From Roseomonas sp. KE2513 (GTDB lineage Bacteria; Pseudomonadota; Alphaproteobacteria; Acetobacterales; Acetobacteraceae): a stretch of 64,000 nt of DNA. Under the pieces are notes generated by a model. That model made no database searches. It saw only the letters and a program-made list of their open reading frames with translations, and was not told where the DNA came from. The stretch lies in contig NZ_RCVR01000001.1 in NCBI RefSeq assembly GCF_016107305.1, forward strand, positions 124,001 through 188,000, in the 5' to 3' direction. The first letter of the stretch is position 1. Each line of letters opens with the position of its first letter. Made by a program: the position numbers and the translations under genes. Positions 26,199 to 34,897 of this stretch are shown here, one piece after another.

Positions 26199-27385
26199 CA
26201 CCAGCCCAACCGGAAGAACAGCACCGCGAAAATCCCGTCCAGAACCACCAGTGCCACGATCCCGCCCACCACGGCCGAGGTGGCGGCATCGCCCACCGCG
26301 CGCGGCCCGCTGCCCGCGGAAAGCCCCGCCCGGCAGCCCAGCCCCGCGATCACCAGCCCGAACACCGCCGCCTTGCCCAGCCCCCCCAGAAGATCGCCGA
26401 GATCGACCCCCACATGGAGCTGGTTGAGCACGAGCTGCACGGGAAAGCCGAGGCTCAGCATCACGCCGGACATACCCAGCAGCCCCGCCAGGTCCATCAG
26501 CAGCGCGAGAACCGGCATCGCGACCGTCGCCGCAACCAGCCGCGGCAGCACGAGCAGCACCATCGGGTCGATGCCCATGATGCGCAACGCGCTCACCTCC
26601 TCGTTCACCGTCATGGTGCCCAGCTCCGCCGCATAGGCCGAGCCGGTGCGCCCCGCCAGCACCACCCCTGCCAGCAGCGGCCCAAGCTCCCGCAGCAGCG
26701 AGAGGCCGACGAGGCGCGGAATGAAGATCTCCGCCCCGAACTGCCGCATCGGGATGGAGGACTGGAACGCAAGGATCACGCCGATCAGCACGCCCAGCAG
26801 CAGGGTGAGCCCGAAGGCGCGCGTGCCCACCTCGTCCAGGTGCCGCAGCACGTCCGCCACCCGCAGGTCGCGCGGCCGCCGTGCCGCGTTCACGATCGTC
26901 GCCGAGGCCTCGCCGAGAAACGCCGCCGCGCCAGCCATGGCCGCGATTCGCCCCACGCCCCAGGCGCCCACCGCCCGCACCGGCCCCAACCGCGGCAGCG
27001 CGTGCCCGGGCTTCGCCGGGGACCGCACCGCCCCGCGTGACCGCTCGAGAACCGCGCCAACCTTGCGCGAGGCGCCCTCTACCGGCACCTCCGCGCCCGC
27101 CGCCGCCTGGGCCGCCAGAACCAGTGCCGCCCCGCTCGTGTCCAACACCTCCAGCCCCGAGAGGTCGATCCGCCGCGCGCCCTCCGCCGCCCGCAGCGCC
27201 TCCCGCCAGATCCGCCCGGCGCCCATGCTCGTCAGCCGGCCGGCGAAGCGCAGCACCTCGCCATCCCGCGCCACGGTCGGCCGCGCCGCGGACGGTCTCG
27301 CAATCAGGGGCGGCGTCTCCACGCCCGTCGCCGGTGCCTCGGCCGCGGGCTCCCCGCCCAGCGGCGCCTCCCGCGCCCCCGTCAC
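26198..27385 (-). CDS. MlaE-family ABC transporter permease with N-terminal STAS domain
   Basis: A 395-residue protein in two parts. Residues about 35-110 form a STAS/MlaB-like domain (ARDGEVLRFAGRLTSM, then RRIDLSGLEVLDTSGAALVL). Residues 150-395 are the MlaE permease with VGTRAFGLTLLLGVLIGVIL, GREL-type LLRELGPLLAGVVLAGRTGS, and ELGTMTVNEEVSALRIMGIDP. So the separate MlaB subunit of the E. coli system is here fused to the permease, as in many alphaproteobacteria. The start is a GTG at 27385 that overlaps the amine oxidase stop by four bases (GTGA), which is why I prefer it to open sequence further upstream. Confidence 0.9.
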   Translation of the reverse strand: MTGAREAPLGGEPAAEAPATGVETPPLIARPSAARPTVARDGEVLRFAGRLTSMGAGRIWREALRAAEGARRIDLSGLEVLDTSGAALVLAAQAAAGAEVPVEGASRKVGAVLERSRGAVRSPAKPGHALPRLGPVRAVGAWGVGRIAAMAGAAAFLGEASATIVNAARRPRDLRVADVLRHLDEVGTRAFGLTLLLGVLIGVILAFQSSIPMRQFGAEIFIPRLVGLSLLRELGPLLAGVVLAGRTGSAYAAELGTMTVNEEVSALRIMGIDPMVLLVLPRLVAATVAMPVLALLMDLAGLLGMSGVMLSLGFPVQLVLNQLHVGVDLGDLLGGLGKAAVFGLVIAGLGCRAGLSAGSGPRAVGDAATSAVVGGIVALVVLDGIFAVLFFRLGW

Positions 27386-28701
27386 GCCGAAGCGCCGGCT
27401 CCGGCCCCCCGCGCCTGGGCACCGGCCCGCAGCAACCCGCGCGAGGCCGCCACCTCCCGCGCCGCCTCGGCCCCGCTCAGCCAGGCCCCGGCCAGGGTGC
27501 CGGCGAGGCTTACATGGCAGGCCTCGCCCGCCAACCGCAGCCGCCCCCCGCCCACGGGCGTCGAGAGCAGCCGCCGCGCCCCCGCCCGCCCCGGCCTCGC
27601 CGCCGAATAGGAACCCCGCGCCCAGGGATCCCGCCCCCAGGAGGAAACCACCGCTCCCTCCCACCGGATGGCGCGATCCGCCCGCGCGCCGTAGATCCGC
27701 CGCAGTTCGGACAGCGCGAAATCGGTCATCGCTGCCTCTCCCTCCCGCGACAGGTCCCAGGCCAGCGCGCCCCCGGCGAAGCCCTCCAGGTGGTCCCGTC
27801 CGAAGGGCCAGGCGACGAAGGTCATTGCCCGCTCTCCCTCCTCCAGCCGCCGTTCGATCCCGCCGAAAGCCAGCGAATCCAGCCGGTCCGCGCCCGCGGC
27901 CGGCAGCCCCACCTTCTCCAGCAGCCCCAGCGGCAGGTCATGCGCCGCCCCCTCCACCTCCACCGGCAGCGCCGGGAAGAAGGCGATGCCGCCGCCGGCC
28001 AGCACGCCGGTCGAGACCGTCACCACCGCGCCCAGCGCCTCCACCACGCCGAAGGGCCCTTCCGCCCTCACCCGCGCCCCGCCCCAGTCGATCCGCTCGA
28101 CCGGCGCGCCCAGCACGATGGGCAGGCCCTCCGCCAGCCTTTCAAGCACATGCCCGCAGCCCTCGCGCGGCAGCAGGTTCGAGCCGTTCAGCAGGGTGGA
28201 AAGATAGTCCTCGAGATCGACCTCGGCGGCCTCCGTCGCCGCGATCACAGGCCCCTCCCAATGCGTCAGCGTCGCATCCCAGAACCCGCCGCGCGGCGCC
28301 GCATCGGCCAAGCTCAGCGCACGCCCCTCCGCCCGCGCGGCCGCCAAGCGCACCGCGATGCCCCAGGCCCGCTCCGCCTGCTCATAGGCAGCCATCTCCG
28401 CCCCATCCGCCCAGCGCCCGCCCATCCAGGTGCGGGAACTCCGCACGGCGTCATGGTCGAACAACTCGAGCCCCACCGCCTCGGCCAGCGGCACCAGCGG
28501 GTTGGACTGCGCGGCATGCAGCCAGGTGGCGCCGAGGTCCATCGGCGCGCCCAGCGAGCGGCTCGTCACCGCGCGCCCGCCAACCCGCCCCCGCGCCTCT
28601 AGCACCCGCACCGACAGGCCGAGGAGGAGCGCCTCCCGCGCCGCGGCGATCCCCGCCGCCCCCGCGCCCACCACCAGAAGATCGACCGCACCCGTGCTCA
28701 T
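27382..28701 (-). CDS. Flavin-containing amine oxidase (FAD-dependent oxidoreductase)
   Basis: A 439-residue flavoprotein. The dinucleotide-binding motif VVGAGAAGIAAAREA lies near residues 10-24, followed by the second FAD contact RVLEARGRVGGRAV and DLGATWLHA, the amine-oxidase signature. The C-terminal FAD element is seen in GGGRLRLAGEACH. The family includes monoamine, polyamine and lysine-specific oxidases; substrate unknown. The ATG at 28701 has only a weak ribosome site. It is the first gene of the operon and its stop overlaps the start of the STAS-MlaE gene, an unexpected partner for a lipid-transport system. Confidence 0.88.
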   Translation of the reverse strand: MSTGAVDLLVVGAGAAGIAAAREALLLGLSVRVLEARGRVGGRAVTSRSLGAPMDLGATWLHAAQSNPLVPLAEAVGLELFDHDAVRSSRTWMGGRWADGAEMAAYEQAERAWGIAVRLAAARAEGRALSLADAAPRGGFWDATLTHWEGPVIAATEAAEVDLEDYLSTLLNGSNLLPREGCGHVLERLAEGLPIVLGAPVERIDWGGARVRAEGPFGVVEALGAVVTVSTGVLAGGGIAFFPALPVEVEGAAHDLPLGLLEKVGLPAAGADRLDSLAFGGIERRLEEGERAMTFVAWPFGRDHLEGFAGGALAWDLSREGEAAMTDFALSELRRIYGARADRAIRWEGAVVSSWGRDPWARGSYSAARPGRAGARRLLSTPVGGGRLRLAGEACHVSLAGTLAGAWLSGAEAAREVAASRGLLRAGAQARGAGAGASA

Positions 28702-28784
28702 GCGGTGCTAATGGGTCCTCCCGGCGTAGGTTGCCACCTCGCACCCCCAACTGTTTCATTCCGACGCAAGTCGGATCGCCCCGA

Positions 28785-29777
28785 TCAGTCGAGCTTCACG
28801 CCCGACATCTCCACCAGCCGCTTCCAGGCGGGCGTCTCCCGCGCCACCAGCTCGGCCAGCGCGGCCGGGCTCTCGCTCACCATCACCTCGTAGCCCAGCG
28901 GCCGCAGCCTCTCGATCAGCACCGGGTCCGCCGCCACCTGCCGCACCGCCTGGAACAGCCGCGCTACCACCGGCTCCAGCGTGCCCGCGGGCAGCATCAG
29001 CGCGTTCCAGGCGAGAAGGTCGAGTTCCCCCAGCCCGAGATCGGCGAACTCCCCCATCCCCGGCACATCCGGCGCAAAATCCATCCGTGCGCGGGAGGAC
29101 AGCGCCAGCGGCTTGAACTTCCCGGCCGCCACCTGCGGCATCAGCGCTGGCGTCACGTCAAACATCATGTCGATCGTGCCCGAGAGAAGGTCCGCGATCG
29201 CCGGCCCGCCCCCGCGATAGGGCACGTGCAGGATGCGCGCCCCCGCCAGCTCGTTCACCGCCCCGATCACCAGGTGCGACGAGGTCCCGGGCCCCGAGGA
29301 CCCCATCTTCACCTCGTCCGGGTGCGCCTTCGAGTAGGCGACCAGCGCCCGGAAATCCGTCCAGCCCCGCCGCTGCGCCACCTCCGCGTTCACCACGCAG
29401 ATCAGCGCGCCCGAGGTGATCAGGCTCAGCGGCTGGAGATCCTTCACGGGGTCGAAGGGCAGGCGATTGTACAGGGTGGGATAGGCCGTCATCGTCACCC
29501 CCCCGATCACCCCGATCACCGTCCCGTCCGGCGTCCCCTTCGCCACCGCGTCGGTGCCGAGGATGCCGCCCGCGCCTCCGCGGTTCTCCACCACCACGTT
29601 CTGCCCCAGCACCGGCCCCAGCCGCTCCGCCACCAGCCGCCCCAGCAGGTCGATCGCCCCGCCGGGCGGGAAGGGAACCACCACCCGCACGACCCGGCCG
29701 CCGGCTACGGGCTGCCCCATCGCTGGCAGCGCCGGCATCGCGGCCAGCCCCACCACCAGGTCCCGGCGCCGCATCAT
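28785..29777 (-). CDS. Tripartite tricarboxylate transporter substrate-binding protein (TctC/Bug)
   Basis: A 330-residue periplasmic binding protein. After an Arg-rich signal peptide it shows the Bug-family pattern: [15 protein letters not shown], then [19 protein letters not shown], then [24 protein letters not shown], and [24 protein letters not shown]. Such proteins bind carboxylates or small aromatics through the conserved loops. Two ATG codons (29777 and 29774) are available; GGAGAG lies four or seven bases upstream. It is divergent from the SDR gene (157 bases between the starts). No tctA/tctB is adjacent. Confidence 0.92.
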   Translation of the reverse strand: MMRRRDLVVGLAAMPALPAMGQPVAGGRVVRVVVPFPPGGAIDLLGRLVAERLGPVLGQNVVVENRGGAGGILGTDAVAKGTPDGTVIGVIGGVTMTAYPTLYNRLPFDPVKDLQPLSLITSGALICVVNAEVAQRRGWTDFRALVAYSKAHPDEVKMGSSGPGTSSHLVIGAVNELAGARILHVPYRGGGPAIADLLSGTIDMMFDVTPALMPQVAAGKFKPLALSSRARMDFAPDVPGMGEFADLGLGELDLLAWNALMLPAGTLEPVVARLFQAVRQVAADPVLIERLRPLGYEVMVSESPAALAELVARETPAWKRLVEMSGVKLD

Positions 29778-29934
29778 CGCTCTCTCCATCACCATCCGCG
29801 CCCAGCTTGGCCGGGACGCGCGCGCCACGCCATGCCAATCGGCCGCCCCCACCCGGAGCGACCACCCGCGTCCCGCCGGGGCGACACCGCCGCCCGCCTA
29901 CGCCATCATCCACGGGCAGAAGAAGGAACGACCC

Positions 29935-30711
29935 ATGGCCACCACCGGGGAACTCAGCGGCCGCCGCGCCGTCGTCATGGGCGGCAGCCGCGGCATCGGC
30001 CGCTCCATCGCCCTCGCCCTCGCCAAGGCCGGCGCCGCCGTCTCCCTCTGCGCCCGCGGCGCGGACGCGCTGGAGGCCGCCCGTGCCGAGATCGCTTCCC
30101 TCGGCGGCCTCACCCACGCCGCCCCCTGCGACCTCGCGGACGCCGAGGCCATCGCCCGCTACGTCCCCGCCGCGGCCGAGGCGCTCGGCGGCATCGACAT
30201 CCTCGTCAACAACGCCTCCGGCTTCGGCCGCCGGGACGACGAGGAGAGCTGGGCCGCCTCCATCTCGGTGGACATCCTGGCCGTCGTCCGCGCCAGCGCC
30301 GCCGCCCGCCCCTACCTCGAGGCCTCCCCGGCCCGCGAAGCGGGTGGCACCGGCATCGTCAACATCGCGTCCATCTCGGCGCTGCGCGCCACGAAGCGCA
30401 ACCCGCCCTATGGCGCCGCCAAGGCGGCGGTGATGCAGTACACCTCCAGCCAGGCCCGCATCCTCGCGGCGAGCGGCATCCGCGCCAACTGCGTCGCCCC
30501 CGGCTCCGTTGAATTCCCTGGCGGCACCTGGGAACGCCGCCGCACCGAGGACCCCGCCCTCTACGACGCCACCCTCGCCTCCATCCCCTTCGGTCGCATG
30601 GGCCGGCCCGAGGAAGTGGCCGAGGCCGTCCTCTTCCTCGCCTCCCCACGCGCGAGCTGGATCACCGGCCAGACCCTGATCGTGGATGGCGGACAGCTGC
30701 TGGGTGCGTAA
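29935..30711 (+). CDS. SDR-family NAD(P)-dependent oxidoreductase
   Basis: A 258-residue short-chain dehydrogenase of the classical type. The cofactor motif [18 protein letters not shown] is at residues 17-34, NNASG is the structural Asn element, and the catalytic Ser-Tyr-Lys are in SISA and [17 protein letters not shown] and the end [12 protein letters not shown] are typical of the FabG-like group. The oxidised or reduced substrate is not known. The ATG at 29935 follows AAGGAA; the frame is open upstream but that part overlaps the divergent TctC gene. Context with a TctC-type gene hints at carboxylate metabolism. Confidence 0.9.
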   Translation: MATTGELSGRRAVVMGGSRGIGRSIALALAKAGAAVSLCARGADALEAARAEIASLGGLTHAAPCDLADAEAIARYVPAAAEALGGIDILVNNASGFGRRDDEESWAASISVDILAVVRASAAARPYLEASPAREAGGTGIVNIASISALRATKRNPPYGAAKAAVMQYTSSQARILAASGIRANCVAPGSVEFPGGTWERRRTEDPALYDATLASIPFGRMGRPEEVAEAVLFLASPRASWITGQTLIVDGGQLLGA

Positions 30712-30721
30712 CGCCCGCACA

Positions 30722-30747
30722 CACCAGACAGATCTTTCTGTCCGGTG
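30722..30747 (+). terminator. Hairpin after the SDR gene
   Basis: CACC-A-GACAGA pairs with TCTGTC-C-GGTG around a TCTT loop, ten pairs with one mismatch, 11 bases after the SDR stop. No T tract follows, so it is a possible weak or Rho-assisted terminator. Confidence 0.5.
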
Positions 30748-30777
30748 CCCGTTTGCCGCTGGTCAAGACAAGGGGAA

Positions 30778-31050
30778 ATGTCTATCGCTGAAGGAATGAA
30801 CAAAACATCGCGAGGACAGGCTCGCCCCGACGCCTCTCCCAGCGAGTCTCGCCCGCCGCGGCGAGAGTCCGTCCCCCTGAGCGCACCCTCCCGCCCGGCC
30901 TCCAGGGGACCGGGCGAGAACAGCCGCGCCGCCCGCATTGTCCTCGATCTCGCTCATAGCGCGGAGACCCAGGGCAACACCGCCCTGGCCACCCTCCTCC
31001 GCAGCTTCTCGACCCGGCTGACCAGCCGGCGCCGTCGACTTCGGGAATAG
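30778..31050 (+). CDS. Hypothetical small protein, 90 residues
   Basis: The frame from the ATG at 30778 (AGGGG two bases before it, a tight spacing; ATG at 30796 is an alternative) encodes a polar, Ser/Pro/Arg-rich first half, then a helix-like stretch AARIVLDLAHSAETQGNTALA and an Arg-rich C terminus. No family is recognised. Its upstream sequence is less GC-rich than coding neighbours, as for a start region. The evidence is limited and it may be non-coding. Confidence 0.35.
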   Translation: MSIAEGMNKTSRGQARPDASPSESRPPRRESVPLSAPSRPASRGPGENSRAARIVLDLAHSAETQGNTALATLLRSFSTRLTSRRRRLRE

Positions 31051-31180
31051 GGAGGAAGAACTCTCCCCCTCCCGGACACCTCACCATCAACCTCTTCTTC
31101 GAATCGGGATCACCCCGCGGCCGGCGCGCCCCGGGCCGATGACCCGAAGCCACGCCACGCGCGGGGCGGGCAGCGCCTTC

Positions 31181-32185
31181 TCAGTCCAGTGTCGCCCCCG
31201 AGGCCTCCACCAGCCCCTTCCACACCGCATCCTGCTGCGCGAGGTAGGCCGCATAGGCCGCCGGCGTTTCGTCCCAGACCGGCGTGAAGCCAAGCGGCTC
31301 CAAGCGGGAGCGGAAGTCGTCCGACTTGACCACCTGCAGGATCGCCGTGTGCAGCCGCTCGATCACCGGGGCCGGCGTGCCGGTCGGGACGTTCACGGCG
31401 TACCAGCTCTGCATGTCGATCCCCGCGCCCGGCAGCAGCTCCTTCATGCCCGGCACGTCCTTCAGCTCCGGCACGTAGCCCACGCGCTCGGCGCTTCCCA
31501 CCGCCAGCGCCCGGAACCGCCCCTCGCGCACATGCGGCATCAGCGCCGGGATCACGTCGAACATCATGTCGATATTGCCCGAGACGAGGTCCGAGATGGC
31601 CGGCCCGCCGCCACGATAGGGCACGTGGGTGATGTCGATTCCCGCCGCCCGGCAGACGGAGGAGAGCGTCAGGTGGCTCACCGTGCCGGTGCCCGAGGAA
31701 CCCATGGTGATCTTCCCCGGGTCCTTCTTCGCCGCGGCGACGAGATCGGCGAAACTCTGCCAGGGCCGCTGCGAGTTCACCACCAGCAGCACCGTCCCGG
31801 TCGTCACCCGCGTCACGGGCGCGAGGTCCCGCACCGGGTCGATCGGCATGGAGCGGCGATAGAGGTACTTGTTCGCCGCCATGATCGAGACGGCGGCGAG
31901 CAGCAGCGTGTAGCCGTCCTTCTCCGACCGCGCGACGAACTCCGCCCCGATGTTCCCCCCGGCGCCGCCGCGGTTGTCCACCACCACGGACTGGCCGAGC
32001 GCCGGCTGCAGCCGCTCCGCCAGCACCCGGCCAGTGATGTCTACCGCCCCACCCGGCGCGAAGGGCACCACGAGGCGGGGGGAACGGTTGGGATAGGGCG
32101 CCTGGGCCAGGGCGTGGGGGGCCAGGGCCGGAACGGCGAGCGGCAGGGCGGCCGCGCCGAGAAAGCTGCGGCGACGGATCGTCAT
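31181..32185 (-). CDS. Tripartite tricarboxylate transporter substrate-binding protein (TctC/Bug) with Tat-like signal
   Basis: A 334-residue binding protein. The N terminus has RRRSFLGAAALPLAVPALA, a twin-arginine-type signal with cleavage near HALAQA. The Bug pattern follows: VVPFAPGGAVDITGRVLAE, VVVDNRGGAGGNIGAEFVA, MGSSGTGTVSHLTLSS and [24 protein letters not shown]. It is clearly paralogous to the protein encoded 1.4 kb to the left (shared [18 protein letters not shown] core), but with different loops, so it probably binds another ligand. The ATG at 32185 begins right before the Tat motif. It is divergent from the DUF1289 gene, with 108 bases between. Confidence 0.92.
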   Translation of the reverse strand: MTIRRRSFLGAAALPLAVPALAPHALAQAPYPNRSPRLVVPFAPGGAVDITGRVLAERLQPALGQSVVVDNRGGAGGNIGAEFVARSEKDGYTLLLAAVSIMAANKYLYRRSMPIDPVRDLAPVTRVTTGTVLLVVNSQRPWQSFADLVAAAKKDPGKITMGSSGTGTVSHLTLSSVCRAAGIDITHVPYRGGGPAISDLVSGNIDMMFDVIPALMPHVREGRFRALAVGSAERVGYVPELKDVPGMKELLPGAGIDMQSWYAVNVPTGTPAPVIERLHTAILQVVKSDDFRSRLEPLGFTPVWDETPAAYAAYLAQQDAVWKGLVEASGATLD

Positions 32186-32293
32186 GGGGCGGGACTCCGG
32201 GTCTTCGATGCCCCGCATTTCGCCCCACGGGTCGGCCGCGGCAACCCCCGCCCCCGTCGCGCCTTCCTTCCGCGAACCGGCAGAAGCACCCCG

Positions 32294-32527
32294 ATGGACC
32301 CGAACGAGCGCCCCTGCATCAAGATCTGCGAGTACGAGAACGCCACCGGCTGGTGCTTCGCCTGCGGCATGACGAAGCCGGAGCGCAAGGCCTGGAAGCG
32401 CTTTCCCGGCTACCGCGCTGCCATCCGCCAGTCCCTGCCTGCCCGCCTCCTCGCTCTCGCGGCCGAGGGTCACCGCACCGGCCTGGCCGCCGCCCGCGGC
32501 AAGCGCCGCGAAGCCGCCGAGGCCTAG
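32294..32527 (+). CDS. DUF1289-domain protein
   Basis: A 77-residue protein with four cysteines in the DUF1289 arrangement: C8-x3-C12 ... C21-x2-C24 (PCIKICEYENATGWCFACGM), followed by the conserved ERKAWKRFPGYR-like segment, here KPERKAWKRF. The cysteines suggest metal binding, probably iron-sulfur or zinc. Function of the family is unknown. Its last four bases overlap the end of the convergent TrmH-type gene. The frame is open a long way upstream, but the domain begins at this ATG. Confidence 0.85.
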   Translation: MDPNERPCIKICEYENATGWCFACGMTKPERKAWKRFPGYRAAIRQSLPARLLALAAEGHRTGLAAARGKRREAAEA

Positions 32528-33285
32528 CGCCGCGCCGAAAGCGCGTGGATGAGCACCGCCGCCGCGACCGAGACGTTCAGGCTCTCCACCCGCCCCGAGC
32601 CCGGCAGCGTCACCCGCGCGTCGCAGGCGGCAGCCACTGCCTCGGAAACCCCCTCCTCCTCGTTCCCGAGCACCAGCGCGAGGCAGGCCGCCGCCGGCAG
32701 CCGCTCCGGCGCCACCCCGCCCGCCGCCACCGCCGCCACCGTCATCACCCCGAGGCGCGGCAGCGTGGAAACAAGGTCCGGCGCCCGCCACAGGCTCAGG
32801 ACCTCCAGCCCTCCCTCGCTCGTCCGGAAGGCCGCATCCGAGAGCCCCGCCCCTCGGGGATCGCCTGAAAGCACCATCCCGATGCAGCCGAAGAAGGCCG
32901 CCGAGCGCGCGATGGCCCCCAGGTTGTGCGGGTTGGACACTCCGTCCAGCACCGGCAGCACGGGCGCCACCCGCAGCGCCGGCGCCAGCGGCAGCACCAG
33001 CTCCGGCACCCTCCGCCGCGTGGCGACCGCCACGATCCCCCCGTGGTGAACGGTGCCCGCCACCCGCGCCAGCTCCTCCTCCCCCACCTCGCGGTAGGGA
33101 CGGCGCATCCCGGCCAGCACCGCGCAGAACGGATTCGCCTCCCGCCGGCGGGAGGGCAGGTGGAACAGCCGCAGCACGTCCCGCGGCCGCCGCGCGAAGA
33201 CGGCCGAGACGGCAGCCAGGCCGCAGAGCCGGTCCGGCTCCGGCGGCCGCCTGGAGGAAGGGGGCGGACGATCCATCCCGCGCAT
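32524..33285 (-). CDS. TrmH/SpoU-family RNA 2'-O-methyltransferase
   Basis: A 253-residue enzyme. The first 90 residues resemble the substrate-recognition domain of RlmB/TrmH proteins (LCGLAAVSAVFARRPRDVLRLF ... HHGGIVAV). The C-terminal SPOUT domain has PVLPVLDGVSNPHNLGAIARSAAFFG, LALVLGNEEEGVS and LPGSGRVESLNVSVAAAVLIHALSARR, the three SpoU motifs that form the trefoil knot and bind SAM. It methylates ribose 2'-OH in rRNA or tRNA. ATG at 33285 or 33276 can serve as start. It converges on the DUF1289 gene with a four-base overlap. Confidence 0.9.
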   Translation of the reverse strand: MRGMDRPPPSSRRPPEPDRLCGLAAVSAVFARRPRDVLRLFHLPSRRREANPFCAVLAGMRRPYREVGEEELARVAGTVHHGGIVAVATRRRVPELVLPLAPALRVAPVLPVLDGVSNPHNLGAIARSAAFFGCIGMVLSGDPRGAGLSDAAFRTSEGGLEVLSLWRAPDLVSTLPRLGVMTVAAVAAGGVAPERLPAAACLALVLGNEEEGVSEAVAAACDARVTLPGSGRVESLNVSVAAAVLIHALSARR

Positions 33286-33402
33286 CCACACCGCCCCCCG
33301 GCATCGGTCAAGCCGCTGCGCACGGCACCTTGCAAAACCGATCCTTAAGCTTGCTCCGCCATCCTGCGACTCAAAGCCGATTCAGCCAGGAAGGGGGGAC
33401 AG

Positions 33403-33870
33403 GTGAAGATCCGCCACAATGCCAACGAAAGGGCCTATGTCTTCCGCTACGAGGTCGGCGACCTCGTCCGCCTGCGCGTGGACGAGGCCGGCGAGGGCGC
33501 CGTGGGCCGCGCCGGCCAGTGGGGCCGCGTCACCGCGGTCGCCGCGGAACCGAGCGGCGCCCTCGACATCCAGCTCGCCGGCTACTCCGAGGCGAAGACC
33601 TCGATGCTGCCGCGCCTCGTCGGCGTCCCCCGCAGCATCGTCCTCCCCTGCGAGGCCAACGGCGCCCTCGCCGAGCTGCCGGACCAGCCGCGCGCAAGAC
33701 AGGAGACGCGGTCCCTCAACCCCCGCACCACCCAGCGCGTCGTCGTGAACACGGCCGTCGCCCCCGCCTCAGCCCTCCCCGCCTGGGCCGCCTCCCTCGT
33801 GGTCGCCGGATGCACCCTCATCCTCGTGGTCGCCGCGGGCATCGCCGCCAAGAACTTCGGCCTCCTCTGA
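33403..33870 (+). CDS. Hypothetical protein with C-terminal membrane helix
   Basis: A 155-residue protein from a GTG at 33403, preceded by AGGAAGGGGGG a few bases upstream, a strong ribosome site. Residues 10-70 (FRYEVGDLVRLRVDEAGEG ... GQWGRVTAVAAEPSG) look like a small beta-barrel of the SH3/KOW kind, as judged by alternating Val and turns. Residues 95-125 are a polar linker, and residues 127-150 (WAASLVVAGCTLILVVAAGIAA) form one helix, so it is likely tail-anchored with its N-terminal domain in the cytoplasm. I do not recognise the family. It precedes the aminotransferase gene by 74 bases. Confidence 0.65.
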   Translation: MKIRHNANERAYVFRYEVGDLVRLRVDEAGEGAVGRAGQWGRVTAVAAEPSGALDIQLAGYSEAKTSMLPRLVGVPRSIVLPCEANGALAELPDQPRARQETRSLNPRTTQRVVVNTAVAPASALPAWAASLVVAGCTLILVVAAGIAAKNFGLL

Positions 33871-33944
33871 ACGGCGGGGTTCACCGCCCACCCCTCGTCG
33901 TGGCAGGTTCCGCCCCCCCTTCTGGCGGCACGGAGAAAGAGAAC

Positions 33945-34808
33945 ATGGCGGGCGTCTTCTGGCATCTCGGCAACTGGTCCACCGAGGAGCCCAAGATCCT
34001 CGGCCCCATGGACCACGCCTTCTGGCTCGGCTCCGTCATCTTCGACGGCGCGCGCGCCATCCGCGGCACCGTACCCGACCTCGACCTCCACTGCCGCCGC
34101 TGCGTCCAGTCCGCGCGCAACATGCTCATGGAACCCACCATGACAGCCGAGGAAATCGAGGAACTCTGCCGCGAGGGCGTGCGCCGCATGCCCCCCGACG
34201 CCGAGCTCTACATCCGCCCCATGTTCTTCGTCAGGAAGGGACTCGGCGCCGCCCAGCCCGACCCCGACAGCACCGAGTTCATCCTCTCGGTCTACGACGC
34301 GCCCCTGCCGCCCGCGATCGGCTTCTCGGCCATCACGGCCCCCTTCCGCCGCCCCGCCGCCGACATGGCGCCGACCGACAGCAAGGCGAGCGCCCTCTAT
34401 CCCAACTCCGCCCGCGCCACCGCCTGGGCCAAGAAGCACGGCTTCGACATGGCCGTGGTGCTGGACGAGGCCGGCAACGTCGCGGAATTCGCCTCCGCCA
34501 ACATCATGATGGTCAAGGACGGCGTGGTGATGACCCCCGCCGCCAACGGCACCTTCCTCGCCGGCATCACGCGCGCCCGCATCATTGACCTGCTGCGCAA
34601 ATCCGGCCGCGAGGTGCGCGAATGCACGGTCACGACGGCCATGCTCGAAACGGCGGACGAGATCTTCGCGACCGGCAACTTCGGCAAGGTCCAGCCCTGC
34701 ACCCGCTACGCCGAGAACCACATGCAGCCTGGCCCCGTCGCCGCCGAGGCCCGTCGCCTCTACTTTGACTGGGCCGAGACCGCCCGCATTCTGCCCAAGG
34801 CTGCCTGA
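33945..34808 (+). CDS. ilvE: Branched-chain amino acid aminotransferase (fold-type IV)
   Basis: A 287-residue PLP enzyme. FDGARAIRG near residues 33-41 and YIRPMFFVRKG are typical, the PLP lysine is K147 in DSKASALYPNS, and EFASANIMMV plus the end TGNFGKVQPCTRY complete the pattern. It transfers the amino group between glutamate and Val, Leu or Ile; the sequence is in the BCAT group but the D-amino-acid transaminase and ADC lyase families share this fold, so the call rests on overall pattern. GGAGAAAGAG precedes the ATG at 33945. A palindromic hairpin follows the stop. Confidence 0.85.
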   Translation: MAGVFWHLGNWSTEEPKILGPMDHAFWLGSVIFDGARAIRGTVPDLDLHCRRCVQSARNMLMEPTMTAEEIEELCREGVRRMPPDAELYIRPMFFVRKGLGAAQPDPDSTEFILSVYDAPLPPAIGFSAITAPFRRPAADMAPTDSKASALYPNSARATAWAKKHGFDMAVVLDEAGNVAEFASANIMMVKDGVVMTPAANGTFLAGITRARIIDLLRKSGREVRECTVTTAMLETADEIFATGNFGKVQPCTRYAENHMQPGPVAAEARRLYFDWAETARILPKAA

Positions 34809-34814
34809 CCACCC

Positions 34815-34840
34815 GGCGGGGGGAGGATCCTCCCTCCGCC
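34815..34840. terminator. Palindromic hairpin between convergent genes
   Basis: GGCGGGGGGAGG pairs with CCTCCCTCCGCC-type sequence around GATC, eleven pairs with one G-U. It lies six bases after the aminotransferase stop; the minus-strand membrane gene ends 58 bases further on. No T tract. Confidence 0.5.
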
Positions 34841-34897
34841 GCGTCCGCCCGGCCTCCGGATTCCCACCACCGCGGCCCTTGTCGGCCGGGCGGCGCA

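Noticed and set aside
26646-30512. Plus-strand open frame of nearly 3.9 kb across the Mla and amine oxidase genes
   Set aside because: Pro/Arg/Ser-rich, crosses several real genes, and exists only because stops are rare in GC-rich DNA.
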